Assembly: GCF_007750855.1 (NCBI RefSeq)
Contig: NZ_CP036291.1
Coordinates: 2,170,001-2,234,000, forward strand
Origin: Pirellulimonas nuda
GTDB taxonomy: Bacteria; Planctomycetota; Planctomycetia; Pirellulales; Lacipirellulaceae
DNA: 64,000 nucleotides
Reading direction: 5' to 3'
Position numbers and translations under genes: made by a program. Below are positions 20,222 through 28,577 of the stretch, in pieces. The first letter of the stretch is position 1. Each line of letters opens with the position of its first letter. Below the pieces are notes generated by a model. That model was not told the origin of the DNA and did not search any database. It was given only the letters and a program-made list of their open reading frames with translations.

Positions 20222-20372
20222 GGTCGCGATTCCGGGGGAGGCAAGGTAGCCGGTAAGTGTACCATCGGGCCGGCCGTGGATCAGCCGCGCGGGTATCAGT
20301 GGTTTCGGCGCCCGCAACGCGTTATTCTACAGCCAAACCGACCCCTCAACCGCTGATTCCAGGACCGGCGCC

Positions 20373-20732
20373 ATGCTCTGCCCACGTTGCCAGCTCACGC
20401 TCCAAGAGACGGACTACGAAGGCCAGCACGTTTATTTCTGCACGAACTGCTGGGGGTACTGGATGGAGAAGTCGCAGCTCGACGCGATCGTCGCCGACAA
20501 GTCGACCCGTTTTTCGGGGGCAGAGAAGCGCGTGGTCAGGCAGGCCGTCGGGGCGGGGAATCCGGCCCACGCGGCCGAATCCACGCCGGCCCCCTGCCCC
20601 GTCTGTCAGAAGGCGATGCAGAAGACCACCTACACCCAGGCCTGCCCGGTGGAGCTAGACCTGTGCCGAGCGCACGGCGTGTGGCTGGATGCAGGAGAGC
20701 TCAAAGAGCTGCAGGTGCTGTGGGAGTCGTAG
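20373..20732 (+). CDS. zf-TFIIB double zinc-ribbon protein
   Basis: This 119-residue protein has two zinc ribbons. The first is CPRC (residues 3-6) with CTNC (23-26) followed by WGYWM; the second is CPVC near 74 followed by CRAHGVWLDAGEL. The C-x-x-C...HGVWLDAGEL pattern is the signature of the zf-TFIIB family found in many bacteria, whose role is unknown. There is no signal peptide or membrane helix. The gene stands alone; the aromatic leader and DAHP synthase follow about 90 bases later and probably have their own promoter. Confidence 0.85.
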   Translation: MLCPRCQLTLQETDYEGQHVYFCTNCWGYWMEKSQLDAIVADKSTRFSGAEKRVVRQAVGAGNPAHAAESTPAPCPVCQKAMQKTTYTQACPVELDLCRAHGVWLDAGELKELQVLWES

Positions 20733-20783
20733 GTCGGCTGCGATGGGTTGCGCGCCGCGTTGGCGGACCGTGAAAAAAGTCTC

Positions 20784-20812
20784 TTGCGTTCCACGACGCG
20801 GTAGCCGATACT
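20784..20812 (+). promoter_or_regulatory. Candidate sigma-70-type promoter for the aro leader
   Basis: TTGCGT (20784-20789) and GATACT (20807-20812) are separated by exactly 17 bases. A start site about seven bases after the -10 would fall at the A of the leader ATG (20819), so the leader would be translated from a leaderless transcript; no ribosome-binding site is visible before it. Prediction from sequence only. Confidence 0.45.
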
Positions 20813-20818
20813 AACAGC

Positions 20819-20890
20819 ATGAGCTGCAACGCTTGGCGATTTTGGTGCTACTTTACCAGCCCGGTTCCCGGGGCCGGAGGTTGTGCCTAG
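20819..20890 (+). CDS. Aromatic-rich leader peptide upstream of DAHP synthase
   Basis: This is a 23-codon ORF (ATG 20819, TAG 20888). Codons 6 to 12 encode WRFWCYF, giving two Trp, two Phe and one Tyr in seven residues, followed by a Pro/Gly-rich tail. It sits directly upstream of a strong intrinsic terminator and of the first gene of aromatic amino-acid synthesis. Clustered codons for the pathway products are the hallmark of attenuation leader peptides such as those of trp and phe operons. The peptide itself would have no function beyond being translated: stalling at these codons when charged tRNAs are scarce would sense aromatic amino acids. No homologue can be checked here. Confidence 0.75.
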   Translation: MSCNAWRFWCYFTSPVPGAGGCA

Positions 20891-20957
20891 ACGCTGCGAG
20901 CGACCAGACCAACAATCCAAACCCCGAGAACCACCCTGGTTCTCGGGGTTTTTTTGT
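20860..20957 (+). promoter_or_regulatory. Attenuator RNA: mutually exclusive antiterminator and terminator
   Basis: Leader segment 20863-20873 (GGTTCCCGGGG) differs at one base from the terminator 3' arm segment 20938-20948 (GGTTCTCGGGG). It can therefore pair with the terminator 5' arm at 20922-20932 in 10 of 11 positions. The same segment can also fold on itself (CCCGG 20860-20864 with CCGGG 20868-20872). A ribosome stalled on the Trp/Tyr/Phe codons at 20834-20854 would leave it free and favour antitermination; a ribosome reaching the stop at 20888 would cover it and let the terminator form. The pairings are seen in the sequence; the switching is inferred. Confidence 0.7.
20920..20957 (+). 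terminator. Rho-independent terminator inside the aro leader
   Basis: A perfect 14-bp stem (20920-20933 with 20937-20950), a CCC loop and a run of T residues through 20955. It lies 30 bases after the leader stop codon and about 80 bases before the DAHP synthase start, so it would cut transcription off before the gene. Confidence 0.88.
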
Positions 20958-21036
20958 TGTCTTGACGCAAGGCAGGCAAGCCCAGCGGGCCGCGTCCGCA
21001 GATGACTAAAAACTAACCCCTAACGCCTGAATCCCA

Positions 21037-22050
21037 ATGATTGTTGTTATGAAACGTGGCGCAAGCCAAAAGGACATCGACCACATGATCTCGCAAGTAG
21101 AATCTCTCGGACTCAAAGCCAATGTGCTGCACGGCACCGAGCGCACCGTGATCGCAGCGATCGGCGACGAGCGCGTTAACGGGGTGCAAAGCCTCGAGAG
21201 CTCGCCCGGGGTCGACTCGGTGATGCCCGTCCTGGCGCCCTACAAGATGGCCAGCCGCGAGGCGCACGACTGCACCTCCGTGGTAAAGGCCGGCTCGCTC
21301 ACGGTGGGCGGCGCAAGCGTTGGGGTGATCGCCGGCCCCTGTAGCGTGGAAGACGAAGAGCAGATTGTCGCCTCCGCCAGGGCGGTCAAGGCGGCCGGCG
21401 CCACGGCGCTGCGTGGCGGCGCCTTCAAGCCCCGCACCAGCCCCTACAGCTTCCAAGGCCTCAAAGAGGAGGGCCTGAAGATGCTGGCGACCGCCCGGGA
21501 CGAAACGGGCCTCGCGGTCGTGACCGAGGTGATTGCGCCGGAGGACGTCGACCTGGTGGGCGAGTACGCAGACGTGCTGCAGATCGGCGCCCGCAACATG
21601 CAGAACTACCGCCTGCTGGAGGCCTGCGGCCGCAGCCACCGAGCGGTGCTGCTCAAGCGCGGCCCCAGCGCCACGCTGGACGAGATGCTGCTCGCGGCGG
21701 AGTACATCCTCGACGGCGGCAACAGCCAGGTGATGCTGTGCGAACGGGGCGTGCGGACGTTCGAGAGCCACACCCGCTTCACGCTGCCGCTGGCGACCGT
21801 GCCCTACCTGCACGAGAAGACGCACCTCCCCGTGGTGGTCGATCCCAGCCACGGCACCGGTCACACGAGCCTTGTGACCGACATGGCCAAGGCGTCCGTC
21901 GCCGCGGGCGCCGATGGGCTGATTATTGAGGTCCACCCCTGCCCCGAGAAGGCCAAGAGCGACGGCTACCAGTCGATGACGTTCGACCAGTTCGACGCGA
22001 TGATGAAGGCCTGCCGACGCGTGGCCGAGGCGGTCGATCGCACGATGTAA
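21037..22050 (+). CDS. aroF: 3-deoxy-7-phosphoheptulonate (DAHP) synthase, type I-beta
   Basis: This 337-residue cytoplasmic enzyme condenses phosphoenolpyruvate and erythrose 4-phosphate, the first step of the shikimate pathway. The barrel shows [37 protein letters not shown] and [10 protein letters not shown], which are substrate and metal-binding segments of the family. The first 70 residues ([18 protein letters not shown]) form the ferredoxin-like regulatory domain typical of the I-beta type with Tyr/Phe feedback control, as in Thermotoga. No ribosome-binding site is obvious before ATG 21037. The aromatic leader peptide and terminator directly upstream suggest a second, transcriptional layer of control. 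Confidence 0.95.
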   Translation: MIVVMKRGASQKDIDHMISQVESLGLKANVLHGTERTVIAAIGDERVNGVQSLESSPGVDSVMPVLAPYKMASREAHDCTSVVKAGSLTVGGASVGVIAGPCSVEDEEQIVASARAVKAAGATALRGGAFKPRTSPYSFQGLKEEGLKMLATARDETGLAVVTEVIAPEDVDLVGEYADVLQIGARNMQNYRLLEACGRSHRAVLLKRGPSATLDEMLLAAEYILDGGNSQVMLCERGVRTFESHTRFTLPLATVPYLHEKTHLPVVVDPSHGTGHTSLVTDMAKASVAAGADGLIIEVHPCPEKAKSDGYQSMTFDQFDAMMKACRRVAEAVDRTM

Positions 22051-22089
22051 AGGCCCGGGCGCCGCGGCCCGAGCGCCGCGGCGGGGCCG

Positions 22090-24087
22090 CTAGCGGTCGC
22101 CCGTCAACAGGGCGTGGGCGTCCCGCTGCGCGGCGGTAGCGGCGCGTACGATGAGCGTGCTTGCCGCCTGGTCGTAGCTGGCCGAGGCGCCCTCGCCGAG
22201 CGCCTCGACGGCGCGGGCGAGGTCGCTGGCGGACGCACGTTGGCCGGCCGCCAGCGGGTAGAACTCGACCAACGTCGCCCGGTCGGCGGCTTCGCGGGTC
22301 GTGATCTCGATCGTCTCGCCGTCGATTGGCCGCCACGCCAGCCCCAGCGGGCCGAGCACCGAGTCGAGCGCGTCGGTCCAGGGGCGGTCGACCACTCCGC
22401 AGGCGAGCAGCGTCTGGGGGGAGATCTCTACCGACTCAAGCTCGCGCCAATCGACAAGGATCGTCAGACGCGAAACCTGCCGCCAGTGGGCGACGATCTC
22501 TGCCATCGGGGTCCAATCGACAAAGCTGAAGGTGGTCTTGCGGTCGAGCGTGGGACGGAGCCCCTCGAGCGCGGGCGAAACGTGGAGCAGGTCTTGCGGG
22601 TACTTCGAGGCGGCCGCGAGCCCGCGGGCCTTGCGGAGACGCTCGCAGAAGATCCGCACGCTGTAGTGCGTGGCGGTGTCGCCCTGCACCTGGAGCTGCC
22701 CGCCGCGTACCGAGAGGCCCGAGGCGTCGCCCTGTGCGTCGGGCGCAGCCATCGTGCGCAACAGAGACTCGAGCGACTGCGGGTCGTCACCCATTAGATC
22801 GCTCACGTCGTATGCCCGCGTTTGCACGGCCGTCAGCCCGGGGCGGACCGCGACGGCTTGGCTTGCCGATATGTCGGCCTCGAGCCGCGCTTCGTGCAGC
22901 GCCTGGCCAAGCAACTGGGCGAGACTGACGTCTCTCCCCCCAAAAGTAACTGGCTGCCGCGGCGAAACGCCCGCCATGTCCAGCGCCTCGGGGGGCAGCG
23001 TTATCGGCACGCCGGAGAGCGTCGTCAGCAGCTCGGTCGCCTGCCACAGCGGCAGCCGCTGCGGCGTCAGCCCCGGCAGGCGCGACGCCAGACGCGTAGG
23101 CGCGTCGCCAGACGCCGGGGCGTCGGTCCCGGTCGGTCTCCGGCGGACCGGCGGCGATTTCAATTGAGCCGCGTTCGCAAGCCGCGCGTCGATCGTCGCG
23201 TCGCGTGGCGCGGGCGCCTCGGCGCTCAGGGCGATCCGGGGCGCCGCTGCCTCGGGCGGCTTGCGGGCCGGCGGCGGCGCAGCGGCCGGCCCTTTGCGGA
23301 GCACCAGGTCGAGGTTGGCCGGGTCGACATCCAGCGGATCGATCGGCCCCGCTCCCGCCGCGGGCTCGGTTGGGAGTGCGTTGGACGCTTCTGTGGTAGG
23401 CAGCCCCGCTTCTGCTGGGGCCTCGGCCTCGGTGGTTTCTGGCTTCTGCACCACGACCTTGTCGTGCGCCGGCGTCGGGTCCGCAGCGGGCGGGAGCTCC
23501 GGCGTCGCGTCGGCTTCTGGAGAGCCAGCTGCGGGCGGGGCCGCAGGCGCGGCGGCTTGCTGTGGCTGTTCGCTTGGCGGGTCGCCTTGGACTGGATCGC
23601 CTTGAACTGGGTCGGATTCCGCACGCTGCGCCGTCTCAGCGCCGGGGGGCGGAGCGGCAGAGCCCACCATCAACGCGGCGGCGACGACGACGACGCTCAG
23701 ACCGACGCCGCCAACGGTTACCAGCGTCGCCGCCTTCTGCAGCAGCGGCTTGGGGGCCGCCACGACGGGCGGTTCGGGGACGGGCGCCTGCGGGTCGGCC
23801 GGCGGCGGCTCGAGGGCTGCGCAGTCGAAGCTGTCGAGCGGGCCGGCGTTAACCGCGTCGCTGGGCGCCCCGGCCGCTGAGCCGGCGCCCTCGCCGGGGG
23901 GCGCAAGGTGGGCCGCCGGCACGGCCTCGGGGGGATCGGCGTCGACCGCGGCGGTCCAGCCGGCGGGGGGCGCCAGCAGCACCATGCTGCCGCACCTGGG
24001 GCAGGGATGGATCTGGCCGACCGTCCGCGCGTCGCGCACCCGCAGCGGTGCGGCGCAGGTTTCACATTGCACGCGGAACGGAGTCAA
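22090..24087 (-). CDS. Membrane-anchored protein with zinc ribbon and secretin-like N-domains
   Basis: 665 residues. The N-terminus has a zinc ribbon (CETC near residue 8, CPRC near 29) facing the cytoplasm. One membrane helix follows at about 125-150 (VTVGGVGLSVVVVAAALMVG), then a long Pro/Ala/Glu-rich linker to about 310. The C-terminal half contains two units resembling the short N-domains of secretins or TonB receptors (LWQATELLTTLSGVPITLPP, and FVDWTPMAEIVAHWRQVSRL). This looks like a protein reaching from cytoplasm to periplasm, but its job is unknown. The next minus-strand gene upstream (24171) is built similarly and ends 83 bases away; the pair is probably one operon. It converges with aroF. 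Confidence 0.68.
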   Translation of the reverse strand: MTPFRVQCETCAAPLRVRDARTVGQIHPCPRCGSMVLLAPPAGWTAAVDADPPEAVPAAHLAPPGEGAGSAAGAPSDAVNAGPLDSFDCAALEPPPADPQAPVPEPPVVAAPKPLLQKAATLVTVGGVGLSVVVVAAALMVGSAAPPPGAETAQRAESDPVQGDPVQGDPPSEQPQQAAAPAAPPAAGSPEADATPELPPAADPTPAHDKVVVQKPETTEAEAPAEAGLPTTEASNALPTEPAAGAGPIDPLDVDPANLDLVLRKGPAAAPPPARKPPEAAAPRIALSAEAPAPRDATIDARLANAAQLKSPPVRRRPTGTDAPASGDAPTRLASRLPGLTPQRLPLWQATELLTTLSGVPITLPPEALDMAGVSPRQPVTFGGRDVSLAQLLGQALHEARLEADISASQAVAVRPGLTAVQTRAYDVSDLMGDDPQSLESLLRTMAAPDAQGDASGLSVRGGQLQVQGDTATHYSVRIFCERLRKARGLAAASKYPQDLLHVSPALEGLRPTLDRKTTFSFVDWTPMAEIVAHWRQVSRLTILVDWRELESVEISPQTLLACGVVDRPWTDALDSVLGPLGLAWRPIDGETIEITTREAADRATLVEFYPLAAGQRASASDLARAVEALGEGASASYDQAASTLIVRAATAAQRDAHALLTGDR

Positions 24088-24170
24088 GGGATGAGGCAGC
24101 CCAGGGCTGTTAGAAGGAAGTGCTGATGCGGCTCGAAACGGCTCAGGGGTATTCGGGCCGAGGGGTTAAA

Positions 24171-25727
24171 CTATTCCGAAAACACGGGCGGAAGCGTGTC
24201 TCCCCGCTTCGCGGCGGCCGCCCGGGTGGTCACCACGATCCTATCGCCTGATACGACGTAAACCAGCTTTTGTTTTGGGTCGGTCGGCCCGGTCGCGGTT
24301 TTGTCGGGGTTGGCCTTGGACAAGATCGTCACCAGCACCTCTTCTGCCGGGCGGTCTTTGACGTCGAGCTCAAACGATTGGTTCTTGGTGATCCCCTCCA
24401 ATTGTAGGTCAGCCCCTTGGATCGTGATTGGCGTCGCCATCTCATCCGCTAAATACCGCACAGCCATCTCAAGCGTATCTCTGGCGAAGGAGACCGTGGC
24501 GGGCGCCCGAAGTTTCTCGGCAATCGTGGTGGGTTGACCCCCCGCCGCCGGGGCCCCGGCGGGGGCGCCCTGTGTGCCGGCCGATAGCTGCGCCAGCGTC
24601 AGCTCTGCGGCGAGCGCCAGGCTGGGCCCGGCGCCGGCGGGGAGGTAGCCGTTGAGCACCGCATGGCCGTTCTGCACGCCGTAGCGGGAGTACTGGGCGG
24701 CGACTCGGGCCATCGCGGGCAGCCCCGCCACCACCCGCCGCCCGTGGGGCGCGGGGTCCATGTCCAGCACCGCCAACTGCAACCCGCTGGGCCACCCGGC
24801 GATGCGGCCTTGGAGCGTCGCCGCGAGTTTCGAGGCCGGCATCTCGGCGACGCTGGCGGCGCGAAGCTCCCAGTAGAAACGCGGGCCCGTGTCGACGCTC
24901 AGCATCAGCCCACGCACCTCATCCGGCGTTTCGAGGAAGAGCGGCTCGCGGAGCGCGGCGGCCGCCCCCGAGAAAAGCTGCTTGCCGTCTGCATACAGAA
25001 AGTTTGGCGAGACGATCATCGAGAGCTGCCGGCCGGCGTCGCTGTGCTTGGCGAGCAGCTCGAGCTCGCGGCGTAGCGGGGGCGCCGCCCCCTGCAGCTC
25101 GCGGATCTCGCTCAATACCGCCGGGGCAGCGACCACGCCGACGCCGTCGGCGCCGGCGGGGCGGTAGACGCCTGGCTTGGCCCCGTCCGCGCCGCTGGAG
25201 ACGAACACCAGCGTCGTCTCTATGCCCTGGGCAGACGACGGCCGCAGCCCGACCGTCAGGCGCTCGATCGCGTCGAACCGCACGCCGGTCGCTGTCTCGA
25301 TCTGCTGGAGCAGCCGCGCCACGCCCGGTCCGAGGGCGCGGAGCGTCGCTTGGCCCGTCTCGCTGGCGGCGATCTCTGAGGGCCGCAACGCGATGATCAT
25401 CTGGCACCCCGGCGGCAGGTACGCCAGGTCGATCGGCCGACCGGACGTCGGCCCTTGCTCGGCGGGCGCCTGCCAGAGCGTGCGGCCGTCGTCCGCTACG
25501 AGCTGCGGCCCGGCGGGCGCGGCCTCGGAAGGGTCGGACGCGGCGGGCGTGTTGGGCCCCGTTTCGGCCCGCTGGGCCGCCGGAGGGGTGGGGGCCGGTT
25601 TGGGGGTCGAGAGGCCCGACCGGACAAGCACCCCTACCACAATGCCCAGCACGCTCATCACCCCTAAGGTGATGTAGAGCTGGTTGCGTTGTCGGCTTTT
25701 GCGTTTGGGGGTGGTGGGTGCGGGCAT
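24171..25727 (-). CDS. Membrane-anchored protein with C-terminal secretin/STN-like domain
   Basis: 518 residues. A basic N-terminus (KRKSRQRNQ) precedes one membrane helix (LYITLGVMSVLGIVVGVLV) and a Pro/Ala linker. The large middle part (about 100-380) has DLAYLPPGCQMIIALRPSEI near the start and looks like a periplasmic globular domain I do not recognise. Residues about 410-500 (VRYLADEMATPITIQGADL, then a strand-rich end) resemble the STN domain of secretins. Together with its downstream partner at 22090 it may form an envelope-spanning module; that is inference from architecture and order. Start ATG at 25727. Confidence 0.66.
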   Translation of the reverse strand: MPAPTTPKRKSRQRNQLYITLGVMSVLGIVVGVLVRSGLSTPKPAPTPPAAQRAETGPNTPAASDPSEAAPAGPQLVADDGRTLWQAPAEQGPTSGRPIDLAYLPPGCQMIIALRPSEIAASETGQATLRALGPGVARLLQQIETATGVRFDAIERLTVGLRPSSAQGIETTLVFVSSGADGAKPGVYRPAGADGVGVVAAPAVLSEIRELQGAAPPLRRELELLAKHSDAGRQLSMIVSPNFLYADGKQLFSGAAAALREPLFLETPDEVRGLMLSVDTGPRFYWELRAASVAEMPASKLAATLQGRIAGWPSGLQLAVLDMDPAPHGRRVVAGLPAMARVAAQYSRYGVQNGHAVLNGYLPAGAGPSLALAAELTLAQLSAGTQGAPAGAPAAGGQPTTIAEKLRAPATVSFARDTLEMAVRYLADEMATPITIQGADLQLEGITKNQSFELDVKDRPAEEVLVTILSKANPDKTATGPTDPKQKLVYVVSGDRIVVTTRAAAAKRGDTLPPVFSE

Positions 25728-25783
25728 GCCCCCAGTTTAGGGCGCCTACTCCCGCGGGTCGATTCTTCGTCGGATCCCCTGGC

Positions 25784-26809
25784 CTAGCCCCCTGCTTCGC
25801 GCAGGGCCGCGGCGGCTTGATCTATTTCTTGCGGGGATACCCCTAGGTGCGTGACCGCGCGGACACGTTTGGGCGAGATCGGCAGCGTCAGCACGCCGCG
25901 TTCACGCAACGCGGCGCAGAGCTCCGACGCCGATCCGAGCGCCGGAGCGACCTCGGCGACGACGATGTTCGTGTCGCAGCCGTACTCGATCAGCCCTAGG
26001 TTTGGCGCCTCGCGTACGGCGGCCGCCAGCTTCTGGGCCCCGGCGTGGTCGTCGGCGAGCCGCTCCAGGTGGCAGTCCAGGGCGTGCAGCGCCGCCGCGG
26101 CCAACACGCCCGCTTGCCGCATCCCCCCTCCCAGCGCCTTGCGGAGCCGACGCGCCCGGGCGATATGGTCGCGGCTGCCGCAAAGCGCGGAGCCGACGGG
26201 GGCGCCGAGCCCCTTGCTGAAGCAGACGCTCACGGTGTCGAAGCACCGCACCAGGTCCGCCGGGGGGACGCCCGTAGCCGCCGCCGCGTTCCACAGTCGG
26301 GCGCCGTCGAGGTGACGGGCGAGCCCACGGTCCGCCGCCCAGGCGCACAGCTCTTCTACCCGGTCTTGGGGCAGCACGCGCCCGCCGCGTCGGTTGTGGG
26401 TGTTCTCGAGGCAGACGAGCGTGGTCCTCGGCGAATGGATGCTGTCGGGGCGGAGGTGTTCTTCGACCTCCTGGGGACAAAGCATCCCGCCGGGGGCGTC
26501 GATCGTGCGGACCGAAATCCCGAACAACTGCGCGAAGGCCGCCTGCTCGTACTGGTACACGTGGGCGTGCAGGTCGCAGATGAACTCGTCTCCGGGCCCC
26601 GCGTGCAGGCGGATGCCGATCTGGTTGCCCATGGTGCCCGAGGGGACAAACAACGCGGCCTCCTTCCCCAGCAGTTCTGCCACCCTGGCCTCGAGCCGGT
26701 TGACGGTGGGGTCCTCGCCAAACACGTCGTCACCTACCTCGGCCATCGCCATGGCCTGGCGCATCGCCGGCGTCGGTTGTGTGAACGTGTCGCTGCGGAG
26801 GTCGATCAT
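25784..26809 (-). CDS. ltaE: Low-specificity L-threonine aldolase
   Basis: This 341-residue PLP enzyme cleaves L-threonine or allo-threonine to glycine and acetaldehyde. It begins [20 protein letters not shown], characteristic of the family. [20 protein letters not shown] follows, then [13 protein letters not shown] with the substrate/cofactor loop, [11 protein letters not shown] with the PLP-binding Asp, and [12 protein letters not shown] carrying the Schiff-base lysine. Length and motif order match the family. Its start faces hisD across a 264-base divergent spacer without an obvious promoter. Confidence 0.94.
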   Translation of the reverse strand: MIDLRSDTFTQPTPAMRQAMAMAEVGDDVFGEDPTVNRLEARVAELLGKEAALFVPSGTMGNQIGIRLHAGPGDEFICDLHAHVYQYEQAAFAQLFGISVRTIDAPGGMLCPQEVEEHLRPDSIHSPRTTLVCLENTHNRRGGRVLPQDRVEELCAWAADRGLARHLDGARLWNAAAATGVPPADLVRCFDTVSVCFSKGLGAPVGSALCGSRDHIARARRLRKALGGGMRQAGVLAAAALHALDCHLERLADDHAGAQKLAAAVREAPNLGLIEYGCDTNIVVAEVAPALGSASELCAALRERGVLTLPISPKRVRAVTHLGVSPQEIDQAAAALREAGG

Positions 26810-27073
26810 GGGTCGTCGGGTAGAGGTAGGAGTGGGGAACGACAGAACGCCCAGCGTAGAACACCCTCCGGCAAGGATGAAGCGGGCGAACCCCGATCGG
26901 CGGCGATCGGTCCGTCCTTGGCGTGGTCCTCACCGGCTGGCGGTCTGGCTGCGGCGCTCGTGGCCTCTGGGCGGTTCCTTTCCGTAGCGGGTTTGGGTTG
27001 TTAGCCTGCAGAAGGGATTAGCACCCCCGGGGGATTGTAGCCTCCCCGGGCCGTCTTGCTTACGCGATCAACT

Positions 27074-28456
27074 ATGCCAAATCAGCCATCTGCCGCAGCA
27101 GCACTGAGGGTCGAGCGGATCGACGCTCGCCTCGCCGGCGCCGCCGAAAAACTAGAGGCCCTGCGGCGCAAACTAGCGCCTTCTGGCGATGTGGTGAGCG
27201 AGGCGGGGCGGCGTAAGACCATCGAGGTGTTCGGCGAGCCGCTCTCCCCCGTGCAGGTGGTAGAGCGGATCTGCGGCGATGTCCGCGCCCGCGGCGTCCG
27301 GGCGGTGCTGGAGTACACGCACAAGCTCGACGGCGCAGAACTGGCCGCCGAGTCGCTCCGCGTGCCCCCCCACGAGCTGCAGGCCGCCCACGCCGCGGCG
27401 GCGCCCGAGTTTCTCGACACCCTCCGGCGGCTTCGAGCCAACATCCATACGTTTCAATCCGCCATCCTGCACCACGACGTGGAGGTCGCCACGGCCGGCG
27501 GCGGCACGCTGCGGCAACGCTACTTGCCGCTCGATCGGGTCGGCGTGTGCGTGCCGGGCGGGGCGGCGGCGTACCCTTCGACGGTGCTCATGACCGTCGT
27601 TCCGGCCCAGGCGGCCGGCGTCAAAGAGATCGCCGTTGTCGCGCCCCCGACCAAGTTCGGCAGCTACAACCAGGACCTGTTGGCGACCTGCCACGAGCTG
27701 GGGGTCACCGAGGTCTACCGCATGGGGGGCGCGCAAGCCGTGGCGGCGTTGGCCTACGGGCTTCAGGGGCTGACGCCCCGCGTCGACAAGATCGTCGGGC
27801 CGGGCAACCTGTTCGTGGCGCTCGCCAAGCGGCACGTCTACGGCGAGGTAGACATCGACTCGATCGCCGGGCCGAGCGAGGTGATCGTCGTCGCCGACGC
27901 CACGACGCCGGCCAGCTACGCCGCGGCCGACCTGATCGCCCAGGCCGAACATGCGCCGGGTTCGTCGGTGCTGATTACTTGGCACGAGCCGCTCGTCGAG
28001 CAGGTGGCGCAGCAGCTCGCCGCACAGCTCGCCCTGAGCCCGCGGGGCGACCTGGCCCGGCAGTCGCTCGAATCGTTCGGCGCGTTGGTCACCGCCCGCG
28101 ACCGTGAGCACGCCGCGGCGATCGCCGAGTTGCTAGCGACCGAGCACCTGCACCTGGCGTGCGAAGACCCGCAGGAGATGCTGGGCCGCATCCGCAGCGC
28201 CGGCGCCGTGTTCCTGGGCCCCTACAGCCCGGTGCCGGTGGGCGACTACGCCGCCGGCCCGTCGCACGTGCTGCCGACCGGCGCCACGGCCCGTTTTGCG
28301 AGCGGGCTCTCGAGCAACGACTTCCTCCGTTCGAACAGCGTGATCCACTGGAGCGAGGCCGACCTCCGCCAGAACGCCGCAGACATCGTCCGCATCGCCG
28401 AGAAAGAGGGGCTCGCCGCACACGCGGCGGCCGTGACGCTGCGGCTGGCGCCGTGA
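27074..28456 (+). CDS. hisD: Histidinol dehydrogenase
   Basis: This 460-residue enzyme carries out the last two NAD-dependent oxidations of histidine synthesis (histidinol to histidine). Motifs include RVGVCVPGGAAAYPSTVLMT, GGAQAVAALAYG, DKIVGPGNLFVALAKR, SIAGPSEVIV, AEHAPGSS, and TEHLHLACED carrying the Glu-His pair that acts as general base. Length is usual for the family. The ATG at 27074 is chosen over an upstream TTG at 27056 because it is the only ATG before the conserved part. hisC follows 121 bases later on the same strand; the other his genes are not in the window. Confidence 0.96.
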   Translation: MPNQPSAAAALRVERIDARLAGAAEKLEALRRKLAPSGDVVSEAGRRKTIEVFGEPLSPVQVVERICGDVRARGVRAVLEYTHKLDGAELAAESLRVPPHELQAAHAAAAPEFLDTLRRLRANIHTFQSAILHHDVEVATAGGGTLRQRYLPLDRVGVCVPGGAAAYPSTVLMTVVPAQAAGVKEIAVVAPPTKFGSYNQDLLATCHELGVTEVYRMGGAQAVAALAYGLQGLTPRVDKIVGPGNLFVALAKRHVYGEVDIDSIAGPSEVIVVADATTPASYAAADLIAQAEHAPGSSVLITWHEPLVEQVAQQLAAQLALSPRGDLARQSLESFGALVTARDREHAAAIAELLATEHLHLACEDPQEMLGRIRSAGAVFLGPYSPVPVGDYAAGPSHVLPTGATARFASGLSSNDFLRSNSVIHWSEADLRQNAADIVRIAEKEGLAAHAAAVTLRLAP

Positions 28457-28577
28457 ACGCCGGGCGTACGCACTGCCGCGGCAATGGATTCGGTGCGTCG
28501 GTTCACGCTATCCTGTCAGCAGAGCGGGCCCGCCTGTTTCTGTTCAACTCGTTCGATCCTTCCAACCGCACAATGCC

